Position numbers and translations under genes: made by a program
The notes under the pieces: generated by a model
What the model saw: the letters and a program-made list of their open reading frames with translations, nothing else
Databases searched by the model: none
Told to the model about the DNA's origin: nothing
Source of the DNA: Pararhizobium polonicum
GTDB lineage: Bacteria > Pseudomonadota > Alphaproteobacteria > Rhizobiales > Rhizobiaceae
Direction: 5' to 3'
Assembly: GCF_001687365.1 (NCBI RefSeq)
Contig: NZ_LGLV01000008.1
Location: 310,001 to 374,000 of the forward strand
Length of the DNA: 64,000 nucleotides
Shown: piece after piece, positions 34,757-44,007 of the stretch
Position numbering within the stretch: the first letter of the stretch is position 1
Layout of the letters: each line of letters starts with the position of its first letter

Positions 34757-34864
34757 ACTATTACATATCGTGCCACGTATTTTCAACGGTTTATGGCTCA
34801 ATAGAAAAGGACTTGTTTGGTTATATGAAATCATGGCGTCATCACGGCCTCACAGGAGGTCGCC

Positions 34865-36202
34865 ATGAACCAGCACAACAGACAGAACACCCCGGTACTC
34901 GACAGCTACTGGATGCCGTTTACCGCCAACCGGCAATTCAAGGCGGCACCGCGCCTGCTCGCTTCGGCCGAGGGCATGCACTATACCAGCGTCGATGGAC
35001 GCAAGATCCTCGACGGGACGGCAGGTCTCTGGTGCGTCAATGCCGGCCACGGCCGCCGCCAGATCGCCGCTGCGGTCGAGCGCCAGCTTTCCACGCTGGA
35101 TTTCGCGCCCTCCTTCCAGATGGGCCATCCGATCGCCTTCGATTTCGCCGAGCGGCTGGCGGAGATTGCGCCCGGCGGGGCGGACGGCAAGCTCGACCGT
35201 GTGTTCTTCACCGGCTCCGGCTCGGAGTCCGTCGATACCGCGCTCAAGATCGCGGTCGCCTACCAGCGCTCGATCGGGCAGGGCACGCGGACACGGCTGA
35301 TCGGCCGTGAGCGCGGCTATCATGGCGTCGGTTTCGGCGGTATTTCGGTGGGCGGTCTGGTCAACAACCGCCGCGTCTTTCCGCTCATTCCCGGCACCGA
35401 CCATCTGCGCCATACCCATGACCTGGCGAAGAATGCCTTCGTGAAGGGGCAGCCCGAGCATGGCGCCGAACTTGCCGACGATCTCGAAAGACTGGTCGCC
35501 TTGCATGGCGCGGAAACCATCGCCGCCTGCATCGTCGAACCCGTCGCCGGCTCGACCGGCGTGCTGATCCCGCCGAAGGGCTATCTCGAGCGGCTGCGCA
35601 AGATCTGCACAGCGCACGGCATATTGTTGATTTTCGACGAGGTGATCACCGGATTCGGCCGCCTCGGTGCCTCGTTCGCCACGGATTATTTCGGCGTGAC
35701 GCCCGATCTCGTCACCACGGCGAAAGGCCTCACCAACGGTGCTATTCCGATGGGTGCAGTCTTTGCGAGCCGCAAGGTGCACGATGCGCTGATGCATGGG
35801 CCGGAAGGCCAGATCGAGCTTTTCCACGGCTATACCTATTCCGGCCATCCGGCAGCCTGTGCGGCCGGCATCGCAACGCTGGATATCTACCGCGACGAAG
35901 ATCTTTTGACGCGCGCGGCGGCCCTGCAGGACGACTGGCACGAGGCGATGCACTCGCTGAAGGGGCTTCCCCATATCGCAGACATCCGGACGATCGGCCT
36001 GATTGCCGGCATTGAGCTCACGTCCCGTGAAGGCGCTCCCGGCGCACGGGCCTACGACGTCTTCGTCGATTGCTTCGAACGCGGCCTTCTCATCCGCGTC
36101 ACCGGCGACATCATCGCCTTTTCGCCGCCGCTGATCGCGGAGAAATCCCATATCGAGGACATCGTCTCGATCCTGGGCGATGCCCTGAAACGGGCGCAGT
36201 AA
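34865..36202 (+). CDS. Class III omega-aminotransferase (beta-alanine:pyruvate type)
   Basis: The 445-residue PLP enzyme has Asp258 (LLIFDEVITGFGRLG) and the Schiff-base Lys287 in TTAKGLTNGAIPMGAV. The N-terminal YWMPFTANRQFK and RVFFTGSGSESVDTALK are typical of beta-alanine/omega-amino acid:pyruvate transaminases. A strong AGGAGG lies 6 bp before ATG. Under PuuR-type control it may act on beta-alanine, putrescine or a related amine. Confidence 0.92.
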   Translation: MNQHNRQNTPVLDSYWMPFTANRQFKAAPRLLASAEGMHYTSVDGRKILDGTAGLWCVNAGHGRRQIAAAVERQLSTLDFAPSFQMGHPIAFDFAERLAEIAPGGADGKLDRVFFTGSGSESVDTALKIAVAYQRSIGQGTRTRLIGRERGYHGVGFGGISVGGLVNNRRVFPLIPGTDHLRHTHDLAKNAFVKGQPEHGAELADDLERLVALHGAETIAACIVEPVAGSTGVLIPPKGYLERLRKICTAHGILLIFDEVITGFGRLGASFATDYFGVTPDLVTTAKGLTNGAIPMGAVFASRKVHDALMHGPEGQIELFHGYTYSGHPAACAAGIATLDIYRDEDLLTRAAALQDDWHEAMHSLKGLPHIADIRTIGLIAGIELTSREGAPGARAYDVFVDCFERGLLIRVTGDIIAFSPPLIAEKSHIEDIVSILGDALKRAQ

Positions 36203-36215
36203 TCCCAGCCAGCAT

Positions 36216-36245
36216 GAGGCGCTCCGGAACGTTTCCGGGCGCCTC
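36216..36245. terminator. Strong bidirectional hairpin between convergent genes
   Basis: Left arm 36216-36229 pairs with 36233-36245 over 13 bp with one bulged T at 36223 and a 3-base loop. It lies between the converging aminotransferase and dehydratase genes. There is no U-run on either strand. Confidence 0.45.
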
Positions 36246-36257
36246 CGCCATAGCCAT

Positions 36258-38147
36258 TCACTCTTTCGGCAGTCCTGCCGGCCTCAGATGCTTTCTGAGC
36301 GCCGCGATCCGGAAGATGGCGTTGGCCGCGCCATAGCCGCGATAGCCGCGCCGCTCGACGATTTCGAAGAAAAAGCCTTCGCCATAGGTCGGGCTGTAGA
36401 GCTGGAAATATTCGCCGTGCTCGTCACGGTCGTAGAGGATATTGCTGGTTTTCAGCCGTTCGGTCAGGTGAGGATCGAGGCCGAAGCGGGCTTCGAGGTC
36501 GTCATAATAGTTGGGCGAAATGTGGAGTGCGGTAAAGCCGTTGGCGGCAAGCGCCTGTGCCGTTGCGAAAATATCCTTTGTCTCGAAGGCCAGGTGCTGG
36601 ATGCCGGAACCGAAGGTCTCGGCGATGAAATGGCCGGCCAGCGTGTTGCGGTTTTCCGCCCCGTTCATGGTGATCCTGAGCGATCCATCGGCGTTTTCCA
36701 CGACCTGGCTGCGCACGATCCCCGAGGGATCGATGATGTCGACCACCGGCGTCTTATGTGCTTCGAAGATCGAGGTGTAGAAGAGCAGCCAGGTCAGCAA
36801 CTCGTCGTAGCGCATCGTCTGGGCGATGTGGTCGATGGCCACGAGGCCAGCTGCCTGTCCCGGCGCATCATCGATCAGCGGGTCGAACTCGATCTCCCAG
36901 ATGCGGCCAAGGTCCGATGCCCTGTCGAGGAAATAGAGTACGCCGCCGCCGATGCCGCGCACGGCCGGCATTTCGATTTCGCCGGCATCGAGTGGTTGTT
37001 CGAAGCGTTCGGCCCCCAGCGCAACCGCCCTTGCCAGGGCATCGCGGGCATTGTCCACCACCAGTCCCATCGCATAGGCCGATGCGCCATGGACAAGGTA
37101 GGACGATCCGGCAAAGCCGCGCTCGTCGGTGTTGACGACAAGGTTGATGCCACCCTGGCGAAAGAGCGTCACATTTTTGGTCTTGTGCCTTGCAGTCTTG
37201 CGAAAGCCGAGGTTGCCGAGCAGCGTTTCCAGCTGCGGCGCCTCCGCCTCCTCCACGGTAAACTCGATGAAGGCAACGCCCTCGACTGTGCTGCGCGGCG
37301 GCATCTGCGGGACGGGCAGGGCGGCATCGGGCTCGGCGCGTTTCACCTGATCGCCGAGATAGATCAGCGACCGGCGGCCATCCACGGCGATCGCGATGGG
37401 CGATCCGCCGCGGAACTGATCGTTGAAAATCTCCAGCGAAAGATAACCGTCGTAGCCGGTGGCGGCCACCGCTTTCATGAAGTCCAGCACGGGCAAGTCG
37501 CCCTCGCCGGGCATGTTGCGGAAATGACGGCTCCAATAGAGCAGATCCATGTCGATCAGCGGCGCATCGGCAAGCTGGATGATGAAGATCTTTTCCTTCG
37601 GGATCGAGCGGATCGAATTGACATCGATCTTGCGCGACAGCGTGTGGAAGCTGTCGAGGATCAGTCCGATATTTGGATGATCGGCACGACGGACGATTTC
37701 CCAGGCATCCCTGTGGTCGTTGATATGACGGCCCCAGGCCAGCGCCTCGTAGCCGACGCGAAGGTTTCGTTTGGCAGCCCGTTCGCCCAGTTCGTGAAAA
37801 TCGGCCGCGGCCCTGTCCAGTCCTCCGAGCGCTGCCGGCGAGACGTTGGAGCAGACGAGCACCAGATCGGTGCCCATTTCCTGCATCAGGTCGAACTTGC
37901 GCTCGGCCCGGTCGAATGTGCGGCTGCGCAAGGGTTCGGGCATGCCTTCGAAATCGCGGAAGGGCTGGAACAGGGTGATCTCCAGCCCATGGTCGCGCAC
38001 CATGTTTCCGACCTGCTTCGGGCTTTCGTCGAAAATCAGGAAGTCGTTCTCGAAGATCTCGACCCCGTCGAAACCAGCCTTGGCAATCGCCTCGAGTTTC
38101 TGCTTGAGATCGCCGCTCAACGAGACGGTGGCTATCGAAGTTTTCAT
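36258..38147 (-). CDS. quiC: 3-Dehydroshikimate dehydratase (fused TIM barrel and HPPD-like domain)
   Basis: This 629-residue bimodular protein converts 3-dehydroshikimate to protocatechuate. The N-terminal isomerase-like TIM barrel (1-270) carries metal ligands Glu134, Asp165, Gln191 and Glu239. The C-terminal VOC/4-hydroxyphenylpyruvate-dioxygenase-like part (~285-610) keeps the iron-type ligands His440, His518 and Glu595. Such fusions are often mislabelled as hydroxyphenylpyruvate dioxygenase. The neighbouring AroQ, AroE and dehydrogenase genes confirm the quinate/shikimate context. It is the last gene of the operon. Confidence 0.93.
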   Translation of the reverse strand: MKTSIATVSLSGDLKQKLEAIAKAGFDGVEIFENDFLIFDESPKQVGNMVRDHGLEITLFQPFRDFEGMPEPLRSRTFDRAERKFDLMQEMGTDLVLVCSNVSPAALGGLDRAAADFHELGERAAKRNLRVGYEALAWGRHINDHRDAWEIVRRADHPNIGLILDSFHTLSRKIDVNSIRSIPKEKIFIIQLADAPLIDMDLLYWSRHFRNMPGEGDLPVLDFMKAVAATGYDGYLSLEIFNDQFRGGSPIAIAVDGRRSLIYLGDQVKRAEPDAALPVPQMPPRSTVEGVAFIEFTVEEAEAPQLETLLGNLGFRKTARHKTKNVTLFRQGGINLVVNTDERGFAGSSYLVHGASAYAMGLVVDNARDALARAVALGAERFEQPLDAGEIEMPAVRGIGGGVLYFLDRASDLGRIWEIEFDPLIDDAPGQAAGLVAIDHIAQTMRYDELLTWLLFYTSIFEAHKTPVVDIIDPSGIVRSQVVENADGSLRITMNGAENRNTLAGHFIAETFGSGIQHLAFETKDIFATAQALAANGFTALHISPNYYDDLEARFGLDPHLTERLKTSNILYDRDEHGEYFQLYSPTYGEGFFFEIVERRGYRGYGAANAIFRIAALRKHLRPAGLPKE

Positions 38148-38169
38148 CGACCTGCTCCTCTGACCATTT

Positions 38170-39207
38170 CTATCCGATAAGGATACGCTCGCCGCTTGCG
38201 GCCGATTGCTTGACCGCGGTGATGACTTTCAGCGTTTTCAGCCCTTCGCGGCCGCTGACCAATGGTGCTTCTTCGCCGCGGATGACGCTGCAAAACTGGC
38301 GGATCTGCAGGGCCAGCGGGTCTTCGTCCTCAACCGCGGCACGGTGTCTCTCGAACGGTTCCCACCAGCTGCGTTTGACGCCGTTCTTCCAGACCTCCAG
38401 CGCGGGGATTGTCAGCGATCCATGGGTGCCGCCGATCACGTAGCAGGCCTCTTCGGTTTTTGGATAGGCCGGGTTTTCGCCCGTCGTCATTTCCCAGCTC
38501 CAGGGGGCGACGACCGAATCCGACACGGATGCGGTCGCCAGCAGCCCGCTGGCAAACTCCAGCAGGATCACGGCCGTTTCTTCGACGACGTTCTTGCGAA
38601 TGGCGTTGGATTCCCGCGCCTGGACGGCAACGATGTCGCCAAAGAGATAGCGCAGATTGTCGACGTCGTGGATGAGGTTGACGAAAACCGGGCCGGCGCC
38701 GGCCTGCCGCCGCCAGCCGATGTCGAAATAGTCGTCCGGCTTGAACAGCCAGAACATCGCATTGGCGACGAGGATGCGGCCCAGTTCGCCGCTGTCGATG
38801 ATCTCCTTGGCCTTCTGCATCATCGGATTGTGGCGGCGGTGATGGCCGGTGAGGAGGGCCACACCGGCTGCTTCGGCCGCTTGGATGAGCTTTTCGCCGG
38901 CGGCGATATCGTCCGCGATCGGCTTTTCGATCAGGGCGGGCACACCGGCGGCGATGGCCTCAAGGCCGTTTTCGACGTGAAGCTGATTGGGCGTTGCAAC
39001 GATGACGCCATCGGCGCGCTCGACGGCCATCATGGCGGAGAAGCTTGGAAACCAAGCCACGCCTGCTTCCGACGCGACCTGCTGCCCGAGCGGCGTCGGA
39101 TCGACCACGGCAGAAAGCTCGGCCTGCGGCTCGGCGAGCACATGCTGGATGTGCCTTTTGCCGATCAAACCGGCCCCGAGAACCGCAAGCTTCACTGTCC
39201 GTTGCAT
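38170..39207 (-). CDS. Gfo/Idh/MocA-family NAD(P)-dependent oxidoreductase
   Basis: The 345-residue dehydrogenase has a Rossmann motif GAGLIGKRH and the family sequence IVATPNQLHVENGLEAIAAGVPALIEKPIADD with the catalytic EKP lysine. The C-terminal GFO/IDH domain includes HDVDNLRYLFGD. In this operon it may oxidise quinate or a related cyclitol (inference). It is 22 bp before the dehydratase gene. Confidence 0.88.
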   Translation of the reverse strand: MQRTVKLAVLGAGLIGKRHIQHVLAEPQAELSAVVDPTPLGQQVASEAGVAWFPSFSAMMAVERADGVIVATPNQLHVENGLEAIAAGVPALIEKPIADDIAAGEKLIQAAEAAGVALLTGHHRRHNPMMQKAKEIIDSGELGRILVANAMFWLFKPDDYFDIGWRRQAGAGPVFVNLIHDVDNLRYLFGDIVAVQARESNAIRKNVVEETAVILLEFASGLLATASVSDSVVAPWSWEMTTGENPAYPKTEEACYVIGGTHGSLTIPALEVWKNGVKRSWWEPFERHRAAVEDEDPLALQIRQFCSVIRGEEAPLVSGREGLKTLKVITAVKQSAASGERILIG

Positions 39208-39225
39208 CCGAAAGTCCCTTTGCGT

Positions 39226-39675
39226 CTACTTCTTTTCTGCGGCCTTGATCAGGCTTGCCAGCCTTCGGATCGCCAGCTGATAGCCTTCCGTTCCGAGCCC
39301 GGCGATGACGCCGTCGGCGCGTTGCGAGACGAAGGAGTGGTGGCGAAAGGCCTCGCGCTTGTGGACGTTGGAAATATGCACCTCGATCACCGGCTGTTCG
39401 AAGGCGTTCAGCGCATCGAGAAGGGCGACGGAGGTGTGGCTGAAGGCCGCCGGGTTGATGACGATGCCGGCAGCGTCTTCACGCGCTTCATGGATCCAGT
39501 CGATGATCTCATATTCGCGGTTGCTCTGGTGAAAGCGGATGTCATGACCGAGCTCCAAGGCGACGTGGCGGCAGTCGGCCTCGATATCGGCAAGTGTCTC
39601 ATGGCCGTAGATATGCGGCTGGCGCTTGCCGAGCAGGTTGAGGTTCGGGCCGTTGAGAACGTAGATCAGGCTCAT
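39226..39675 (-). CDS. aroQ: Type II 3-dehydroquinate dehydratase
   Basis: The 149-residue enzyme interconverts 3-dehydroquinate and 3-dehydroshikimate. The family signature [18 protein letters not shown] includes the catalytic Tyr ~23, and [11 protein letters not shown] includes the catalytic His ~99. In this operon it acts in the catabolic direction. It is probably an extra copy besides a housekeeping one elsewhere (inference). Confidence 0.95.
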   Translation of the reverse strand: MSLIYVLNGPNLNLLGKRQPHIYGHETLADIEADCRHVALELGHDIRFHQSNREYEIIDWIHEAREDAAGIVINPAAFSHTSVALLDALNAFEQPVIEVHISNVHKREAFRHHSFVSQRADGVIAGLGTEGYQLAIRRLASLIKAAEKK

Positions 39676-39720
39676 TGTTCTTTCCTTTTGCGGATCACGA
39701 AGCCGGGTCCGGTCGTTCCG

Positions 39721-40602
39721 CTATGAGGCTTTGCAGAGTTCGGTGAAATGGTCGGTCATGCGCGCGGCATCGGGTTCGACGCCGCTGAAGAGCTTGAAGG
39801 CGGCGGCAGCCTGAAACACCGTCATCCCGCCCCCCGGCAGGGTGCGGCAGCCGAGACGGGTGGCAAGGGCCAGAAGCTCGGTCGTGAGCGGCATGTAGAC
39901 GATATCCGCGACCCAATGGCGTGGCTCCAGCCAGCTTGCCTCGATCGGCAGACCCGGATGGTCCTTCATGCCCGTCGGCGTCGCGTGGATAAGGCCATTG
40001 GCAGATCGCATGGCTTTGCCGACATCGGTGACCGCCAGGGCGCGCCCAGTGGAAAACCGGCTGTTCAGATCATCGGCGAGGCGCTCTGCGCGGGACACAT
40101 CCTGATCGAAGATCGACAAGTGCTCGATGCCGAGTTTCATTGCGGCATGGGCAACGGCGACACCGGCGCCGCCGGCGCCCAGAAGCACCGCGTGCTGGCG
40201 TGGCACATCGGGAAGGTTGCGCTGAAAGCTCTCGTAGAAGCCATACCAGTCGGTGTTGTGCCCGGTCCTCTTGCCGTCCTTGAACACCACCGTGTTGACG
40301 GCGCCCAGCATCCGGGCGTCTTCGGACAGGTCGGTCAGATATTCCAGAACGATCTGCTTGCAGGGATGGGTGATGTTGCTGCCGGCAAAGCCGCGGGCCT
40401 CCTCTTCGGCCAGCAGATCCGGCAGGGCGCTGGGCGGCAGCCCGCGCTCGGCAAGATCGAGAAGTTCGTAGCGATAATCGAAGCCCTGCAGCGCGCCCTC
40501 GCGTTCGTGGAGGGCGGGGGTTTTCGACGTCTGGATGCCAGCGCCGATCAATCCCACCAGCACTGCGCGCTGTGTCCGTGATGTTCCATTCGAACCGGTC
40601 AT
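39721..40602 (-). CDS. aroE: Shikimate/quinate 5-dehydrogenase
   Basis: The 293-residue protein has the substrate site GSNITHPCK (catalytic Lys ~82), NTDWYGF (catalytic Asp ~117) and dinucleotide motif GAGGAG (~143). SNITHP and the T-x-G variant suit the quinate/shikimate dehydrogenases that use NAD in catabolism. It oxidises shikimate (or quinate) to the 3-dehydro form for AroQ and QuiC. It is the first enzyme gene after the transporter genes. Confidence 0.92.
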   Translation of the reverse strand: MTGSNGTSRTQRAVLVGLIGAGIQTSKTPALHEREGALQGFDYRYELLDLAERGLPPSALPDLLAEEEARGFAGSNITHPCKQIVLEYLTDLSEDARMLGAVNTVVFKDGKRTGHNTDWYGFYESFQRNLPDVPRQHAVLLGAGGAGVAVAHAAMKLGIEHLSIFDQDVSRAERLADDLNSRFSTGRALAVTDVGKAMRSANGLIHATPTGMKDHPGLPIEASWLEPRHWVADIVYMPLTTELLALATRLGCRTLPGGGMTVFQAAAAFKLFSGVEPDAARMTDHFTELCKAS

Positions 40603-40616
40603 TGTGGGTATTCGCC

Positions 40617-41378
40617 TTAGTGATGTGCCAGGATTTCGCCGAGGAAGGCCTGGGTGCGTGGATGCGTGGGGTTGCGGAAGAACGTTTCCGGCGGCGCCTC
40701 TTCGATGATCTCGCCAGAAGCCATGAAGATCACGCGGTCGGCGACCTGCCGGGCAAAGCCCATTTCATGGGTGACACAGATCATCGTCATGCCGTCCTTG
40801 GCCAGACCGATCATGGTGTCGAGGACTTCCTTGACCATCTCGGGATCGAGTGCGCTGGTCGGCTCGTCGAACAGCATGGCTTTCGGCTCCATGCAGAGCG
40901 CACGGGCAATGGCCACGCGCTGCTGCTGTCCGCCGGAAAGCTGGGCGGGGAATTTGTCGGCCTGATCGAGAATCCGGACGCGTTCGAGATATTTGCGGGC
41001 GATTGCCTCGGCATCCGCTTTTTTGGTGCCGCGAACCCGCATCGGGGCAAGCGAGCAGTTTTCCAGGATGGTCATATGCGGGAAGAGGTTGAAGTTCTGG
41101 AATACCATGCCGACCTCGCGGCGCACGGCATCGATGGATTTGCCGCTGTCATCCAGCTTGGTCCCTTCGACCATGATCGTGCCTCTCTCGATTTTCTCGA
41201 GCGCATTGATGCAGCGGATGAGGGTGGATTTGCCGGAGCCGGACGGTCCGCAAAGAACGATCTTCTCGCCTTTGCGGACTGTCAGATTGATGTTTTTCAA
41301 CGCATGGAATGCGCCGTACCATTTGTCCACACCCTCCATGGAGAGGAGCGGGCTCTGATCGTCAGCTGCGTGCGGCAC
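40617..41378 (-). CDS. Polar-amino-acid-type ABC transporter ATPase
   Basis: The 253-residue GlnQ/HisP-like ATPase has [39 protein letters not shown] and [13 protein letters not shown]. Start is GTG with AAGGAG 7 bp before it. It belongs to the importer encoded by the next three genes upstream and lies 14 bp from aroE, so the transporter probably imports shikimate or quinate, not an amino acid (inference). Confidence 0.93.
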   Translation of the reverse strand: MPHAADDQSPLLSMEGVDKWYGAFHALKNINLTVRKGEKIVLCGPSGSGKSTLIRCINALEKIERGTIMVEGTKLDDSGKSIDAVRREVGMVFQNFNLFPHMTILENCSLAPMRVRGTKKADAEAIARKYLERVRILDQADKFPAQLSGGQQQRVAIARALCMEPKAMLFDEPTSALDPEMVKEVLDTMIGLAKDGMTMICVTHEMGFARQVADRVIFMASGEIIEEAPPETFFRNPTHPRTQAFLGEILAHH

Positions 41379-41403
41379 GGCGCGGCTCCTTGCGTTTTCG
41401 GTC

Positions 41404-42246
41404 TTAGTTGATGGTGAAGGGGATGTTCGGCAGGCTCTCGGGGAACTTCGGAACCTCCACCTTCATCCACTTGGCATAGACCTTGGCGTGTTCGCCGTTC
41501 GCCATGATCTTGTCGAGGAAGGCATTGGCAGCTTCGTTCCAGTCCTTTTCGCCAAGACGGGTGCCGACGCCGTTATAGGTCCGCACGAAGTCGATCTTGC
41601 GCTCGTAGGTGCCGGCGCTCGCCGCATCGAGCCGCTCCATGTAGAACACGTTGCCGCCGACGGCCTGAACCTGGCCGGACAGCAGCGCCTGAATGGTGGC
41701 TGCGTCATCATCGAAGCGGCGGACCGTTGCGTTGGAGCCGACCGCATCGGTGACGGCCTTATCCTGCGCGCTTGACCGCGGCACGCCGATCTCGATGCCT
41801 GAAAGGTCGGTGACCTCGGCCATCTTCTTGTCCTTCGGTCCGTAGAGCGAGATCATGTTGCCGGCATAGGGCTTGCTGTACTGGATCGATTTGGCGCGTT
41901 CCTCGGTCATCGCCATGGTGGCGAACAGGATATCGACCTTGCCGGTGACGAGCGCCGGGATGCGGTTGGCGACCGCCAGCGGCGTGAACTCGACCTCGAC
42001 CCCGAGTTCCTTGGCAAAGAGCTTGGCGATATCGGCATCGAAACCATCCTGGACGCCGCTCGAATTGACGAAGCCCCAGGGGGCGTTGTCGCCCTGAATG
42101 CCGACGACGACCTTGCCCTTGGCTTTGACTTCTTCGACGGTTGCGGCCTGCGCGGACATGGGCGAAAGCCACGGGGCCATCACCAGGGCTGCGGCTGCAA
42201 ACAGAATTCCACGGCGCTTCAGGCCGGTCTTGAAGCTGCTGATCAT
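41404..42246 (-). CDS. Family 3 ABC substrate-binding protein, likely quinate/shikimate
   Basis: The 280-residue periplasmic protein has a signal peptide ending near SAQAAT. SBP family 3 features: [36 protein letters not shown] and the ligand loop [23 protein letters not shown] 42246 has AAGGAGGAGAAGG before it; the reading from 42342 overlaps the permease. The ligand is inferred from the operon. Confidence 0.9.
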   Translation of the reverse strand: MISSFKTGLKRRGILFAAAALVMAPWLSPMSAQAATVEEVKAKGKVVVGIQGDNAPWGFVNSSGVQDGFDADIAKLFAKELGVEVEFTPLAVANRIPALVTGKVDILFATMAMTEERAKSIQYSKPYAGNMISLYGPKDKKMAEVTDLSGIEIGVPRSSAQDKAVTDAVGSNATVRRFDDDAATIQALLSGQVQAVGGNVFYMERLDAASAGTYERKIDFVRTYNGVGTRLGEKDWNEAANAFLDKIMANGEHAKVYAKWMKVEVPKFPESLPNIPFTIN

Positions 42247-42298
42247 TACCTTCTCCTCCTTGGTTGATAAGAGCTTGTGCATGCGTTGGATTGCCAAC

Positions 42299-42949
42299 TT
42301 ACCGGACGGCCTTGGCCATCCGATTTTCCAGCCGGGCCCCATAGAGAGACAGGGGCCAGCAAATGATGAAGTAGATCGCGCCGACGATGCCGAAGATCAG
42401 CAGCGGCCTGTAGGTCTGGTTGGAAACGATCTGTCCGGCGCGGGCGAGCTCGATAAAGCCGACGATGGCGGCGAGCGACGTGCCCTTGATCAGCTGGACG
42501 AGGAAACCGATCGTTGCCGGCAGCGAGACCTTGAAGGCTTGCGGTAGAACCACATCCTTCATGCGCGAAAAATAGTGGAGACCCAGCGCATTGGCGGCTT
42601 CCGTCTGGCCCTTCGGGATGGCCTGGATGCCACCACGCCAGATCTCTCCGAGAAAAGCGCTGGCATGCAGCGTGAAGGCGATGGCAACGGCCATCCAGGC
42701 CTCGATGCTGACGCCGAGAAGCGCAATGCCGTAATAGACGACGAACAGCTGCATCAGCAGGGGCGTGCCCTGAAAGACGGAGATGTAGCTGGCGGCGATC
42801 TTGCGGAACACCGATCGTTCCGAGGTGCGGGCAAGAGCAATGGCAAGACCGAACAGTCCGCCGCCGATGAAGCCGATCGCTGACAGGAGCAGGGTCCACT
42901 TCAGGCCCTGCAACAGGAACAGCATTTCGTTTTGGCCGATAACACCCAT
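42299..42949 (-). CDS. His/Glu-type ABC transporter permease
   Basis: The 216-residue inner-membrane protein has the family motifs FQGTPLLMQLFVVYYG and EAANALGLHYFSRMKDVVLPQAFKVSLP (coupling loop). It forms a heterodimer with the next permease. It ends 52 bp before the binding-protein gene. Confidence 0.92.
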   Translation of the reverse strand: MGVIGQNEMLFLLQGLKWTLLLSAIGFIGGGLFGLAIALARTSERSVFRKIAASYISVFQGTPLLMQLFVVYYGIALLGVSIEAWMAVAIAFTLHASAFLGEIWRGGIQAIPKGQTEAANALGLHYFSRMKDVVLPQAFKVSLPATIGFLVQLIKGTSLAAIVGFIELARAGQIVSNQTYRPLLIFGIVGAIYFIICWPLSLYGARLENRMAKAVR

Positions 42950-42959
42950 CGTCTCGTCC

Positions 42960-43628
42960 TCACCGCACCGGATAGCTGAAGAAATGCCGCGAGATCAGCG
43001 CAAACAGCCCCATCATCATCCAGGAGATGACGAGGTACATGAGCGTGATGGTGAAATAGACCTCGAAGCTGCGGAACGTGTCGGACTCGATGATCTGCGC
43101 TACGGAGGTCAGCTCGTAAGCAGCGATGGAGGTGCAGACCGATGTCGTCAGCGTCAGCATGATGAACTGGCTGGTCAAGGAGGGGTAGATTGCCCGCAGC
43201 GCCGGCTTCAGCACGATCAGGCGGAAGACCTGCGCCTTGTGCAGGCCAAGCGCCAGGCCGGCTTCGACCTGGCCCCTGTGGATGCTGTCGACGCCGCCGC
43301 GAATGATCTCGATGGCATAGGCGCCGCCGTTGAGTCCCAGTGCGATGATTGCTGTCACGGTGGGATTGAGGCGAACCCCCATCATCGGCAGGGCAAAGAA
43401 GATGAAGAAGATCTGGACCAGGAACGGCGTGTTGCGGATCACTTCGACGAAGGCGATGACCGCGCCACGCAAGGGGCGGATGGCCGAGGTTCTGGCTGCG
43501 ACGCCGAGAACGCCGATGACCAGCGCCAGCGACATACCCGCAAGCGCAAGACCGATCGTCGCCATCGCCGCCACCAGAAGGTCGGGCATCTTTTCCAGAA
43601 CAACGCTGAAATCCAGCACGTAGTTCAT
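42960..43628 (-). CDS. His/Glu-type ABC transporter permease, operon-proximal
   Basis: The 222-residue permease has EVIRNTPFLVQIFFIFFALP and the coupling loop EAGLALGLHKAQVFRLIVLKPALRAIYP. ATG 43628 has GGAGGAGAG 8 bp before it; a longer reading to 43691 adds polar residues unlike this family. It is the first gene of the quinate/shikimate operon, downstream of a palindromic control region. Confidence 0.92.
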   Translation of the reverse strand: MNYVLDFSVVLEKMPDLLVAAMATIGLALAGMSLALVIGVLGVAARTSAIRPLRGAVIAFVEVIRNTPFLVQIFFIFFALPMMGVRLNPTVTAIIALGLNGGAYAIEIIRGGVDSIHRGQVEAGLALGLHKAQVFRLIVLKPALRAIYPSLTSQFIMLTLTTSVCTSIAAYELTSVAQIIESDTFRSFEVYFTITLMYLVISWMMMGLFALISRHFFSYPVR

Positions 43629-43735
43629 GATCTCGTCTCTCCTCCCGCAACCGTCCTCCTCGACGCGCAGCGAGGGAGCGATTTTTGTCATTCATGCCAC
43701 TCGGGAAATGCGAAATCAATATATGATCGTAAAAA

Positions 43736-43760
43736 CATATGATATTTTTATAATCATATG
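43736..43760. promoter_or_regulatory. Palindromic operator of the quinate/shikimate operon
   Basis: CATATGAT (43736-43743), 9 bases, ATCATATG (43753-43760): a perfect 8-bp inverted repeat. A further half-site ATATGATC lies at 43721-43728. It is in the 379-bp region between the operon and the GntR gene. The rest of that region shows only the GntR promoter. Confidence 0.6.
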
Positions 43761-43952
43761 GTGATTATGGCGTCGATCGACGGTTGTTGATGCCATATTC
43801 TGTGGGGCATTTGATGTCGATACCGGTCGGGCGAGCTGATTCAGGAGTGGTTTTGCGAAGCTGAAGACAGCCGCGCTGCTGGTCATTTCGAATGCGCACA
43901 AGGAACAGCCGCGGCCGGCTCGAATTGTTTCGCGATCACGATGAGCAGTCGC

Positions 43953-43981
43953 TTGAATTCCTGTGAGCGATGCGATTATAT
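43953..43981 (+). promoter_or_regulatory. Promoter of the GntR-family gene
   Basis: TTGAAT (43953-43958), 17 bp, TTATAT (43976-43981), a good vegetative-type promoter 27 bp before the GntR start codon. Confidence 0.5.
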
Positions 43982-44007
43982 CAGATGATCTTCAAATCCT
44001 ATGAGAA

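Noticed and set aside
36258-38147. Label 4-hydroxyphenylpyruvate dioxygenase for the 629-residue protein
   Set aside because: The N-terminal dehydratase domain with its four ligands and the quinate operon context identify it as 3-dehydroshikimate dehydratase.
36288-38180. 630-residue plus-strand frame opposite the dehydroshikimate dehydratase
   Set aside because: All metal ligands and motifs are on the minus-strand product.
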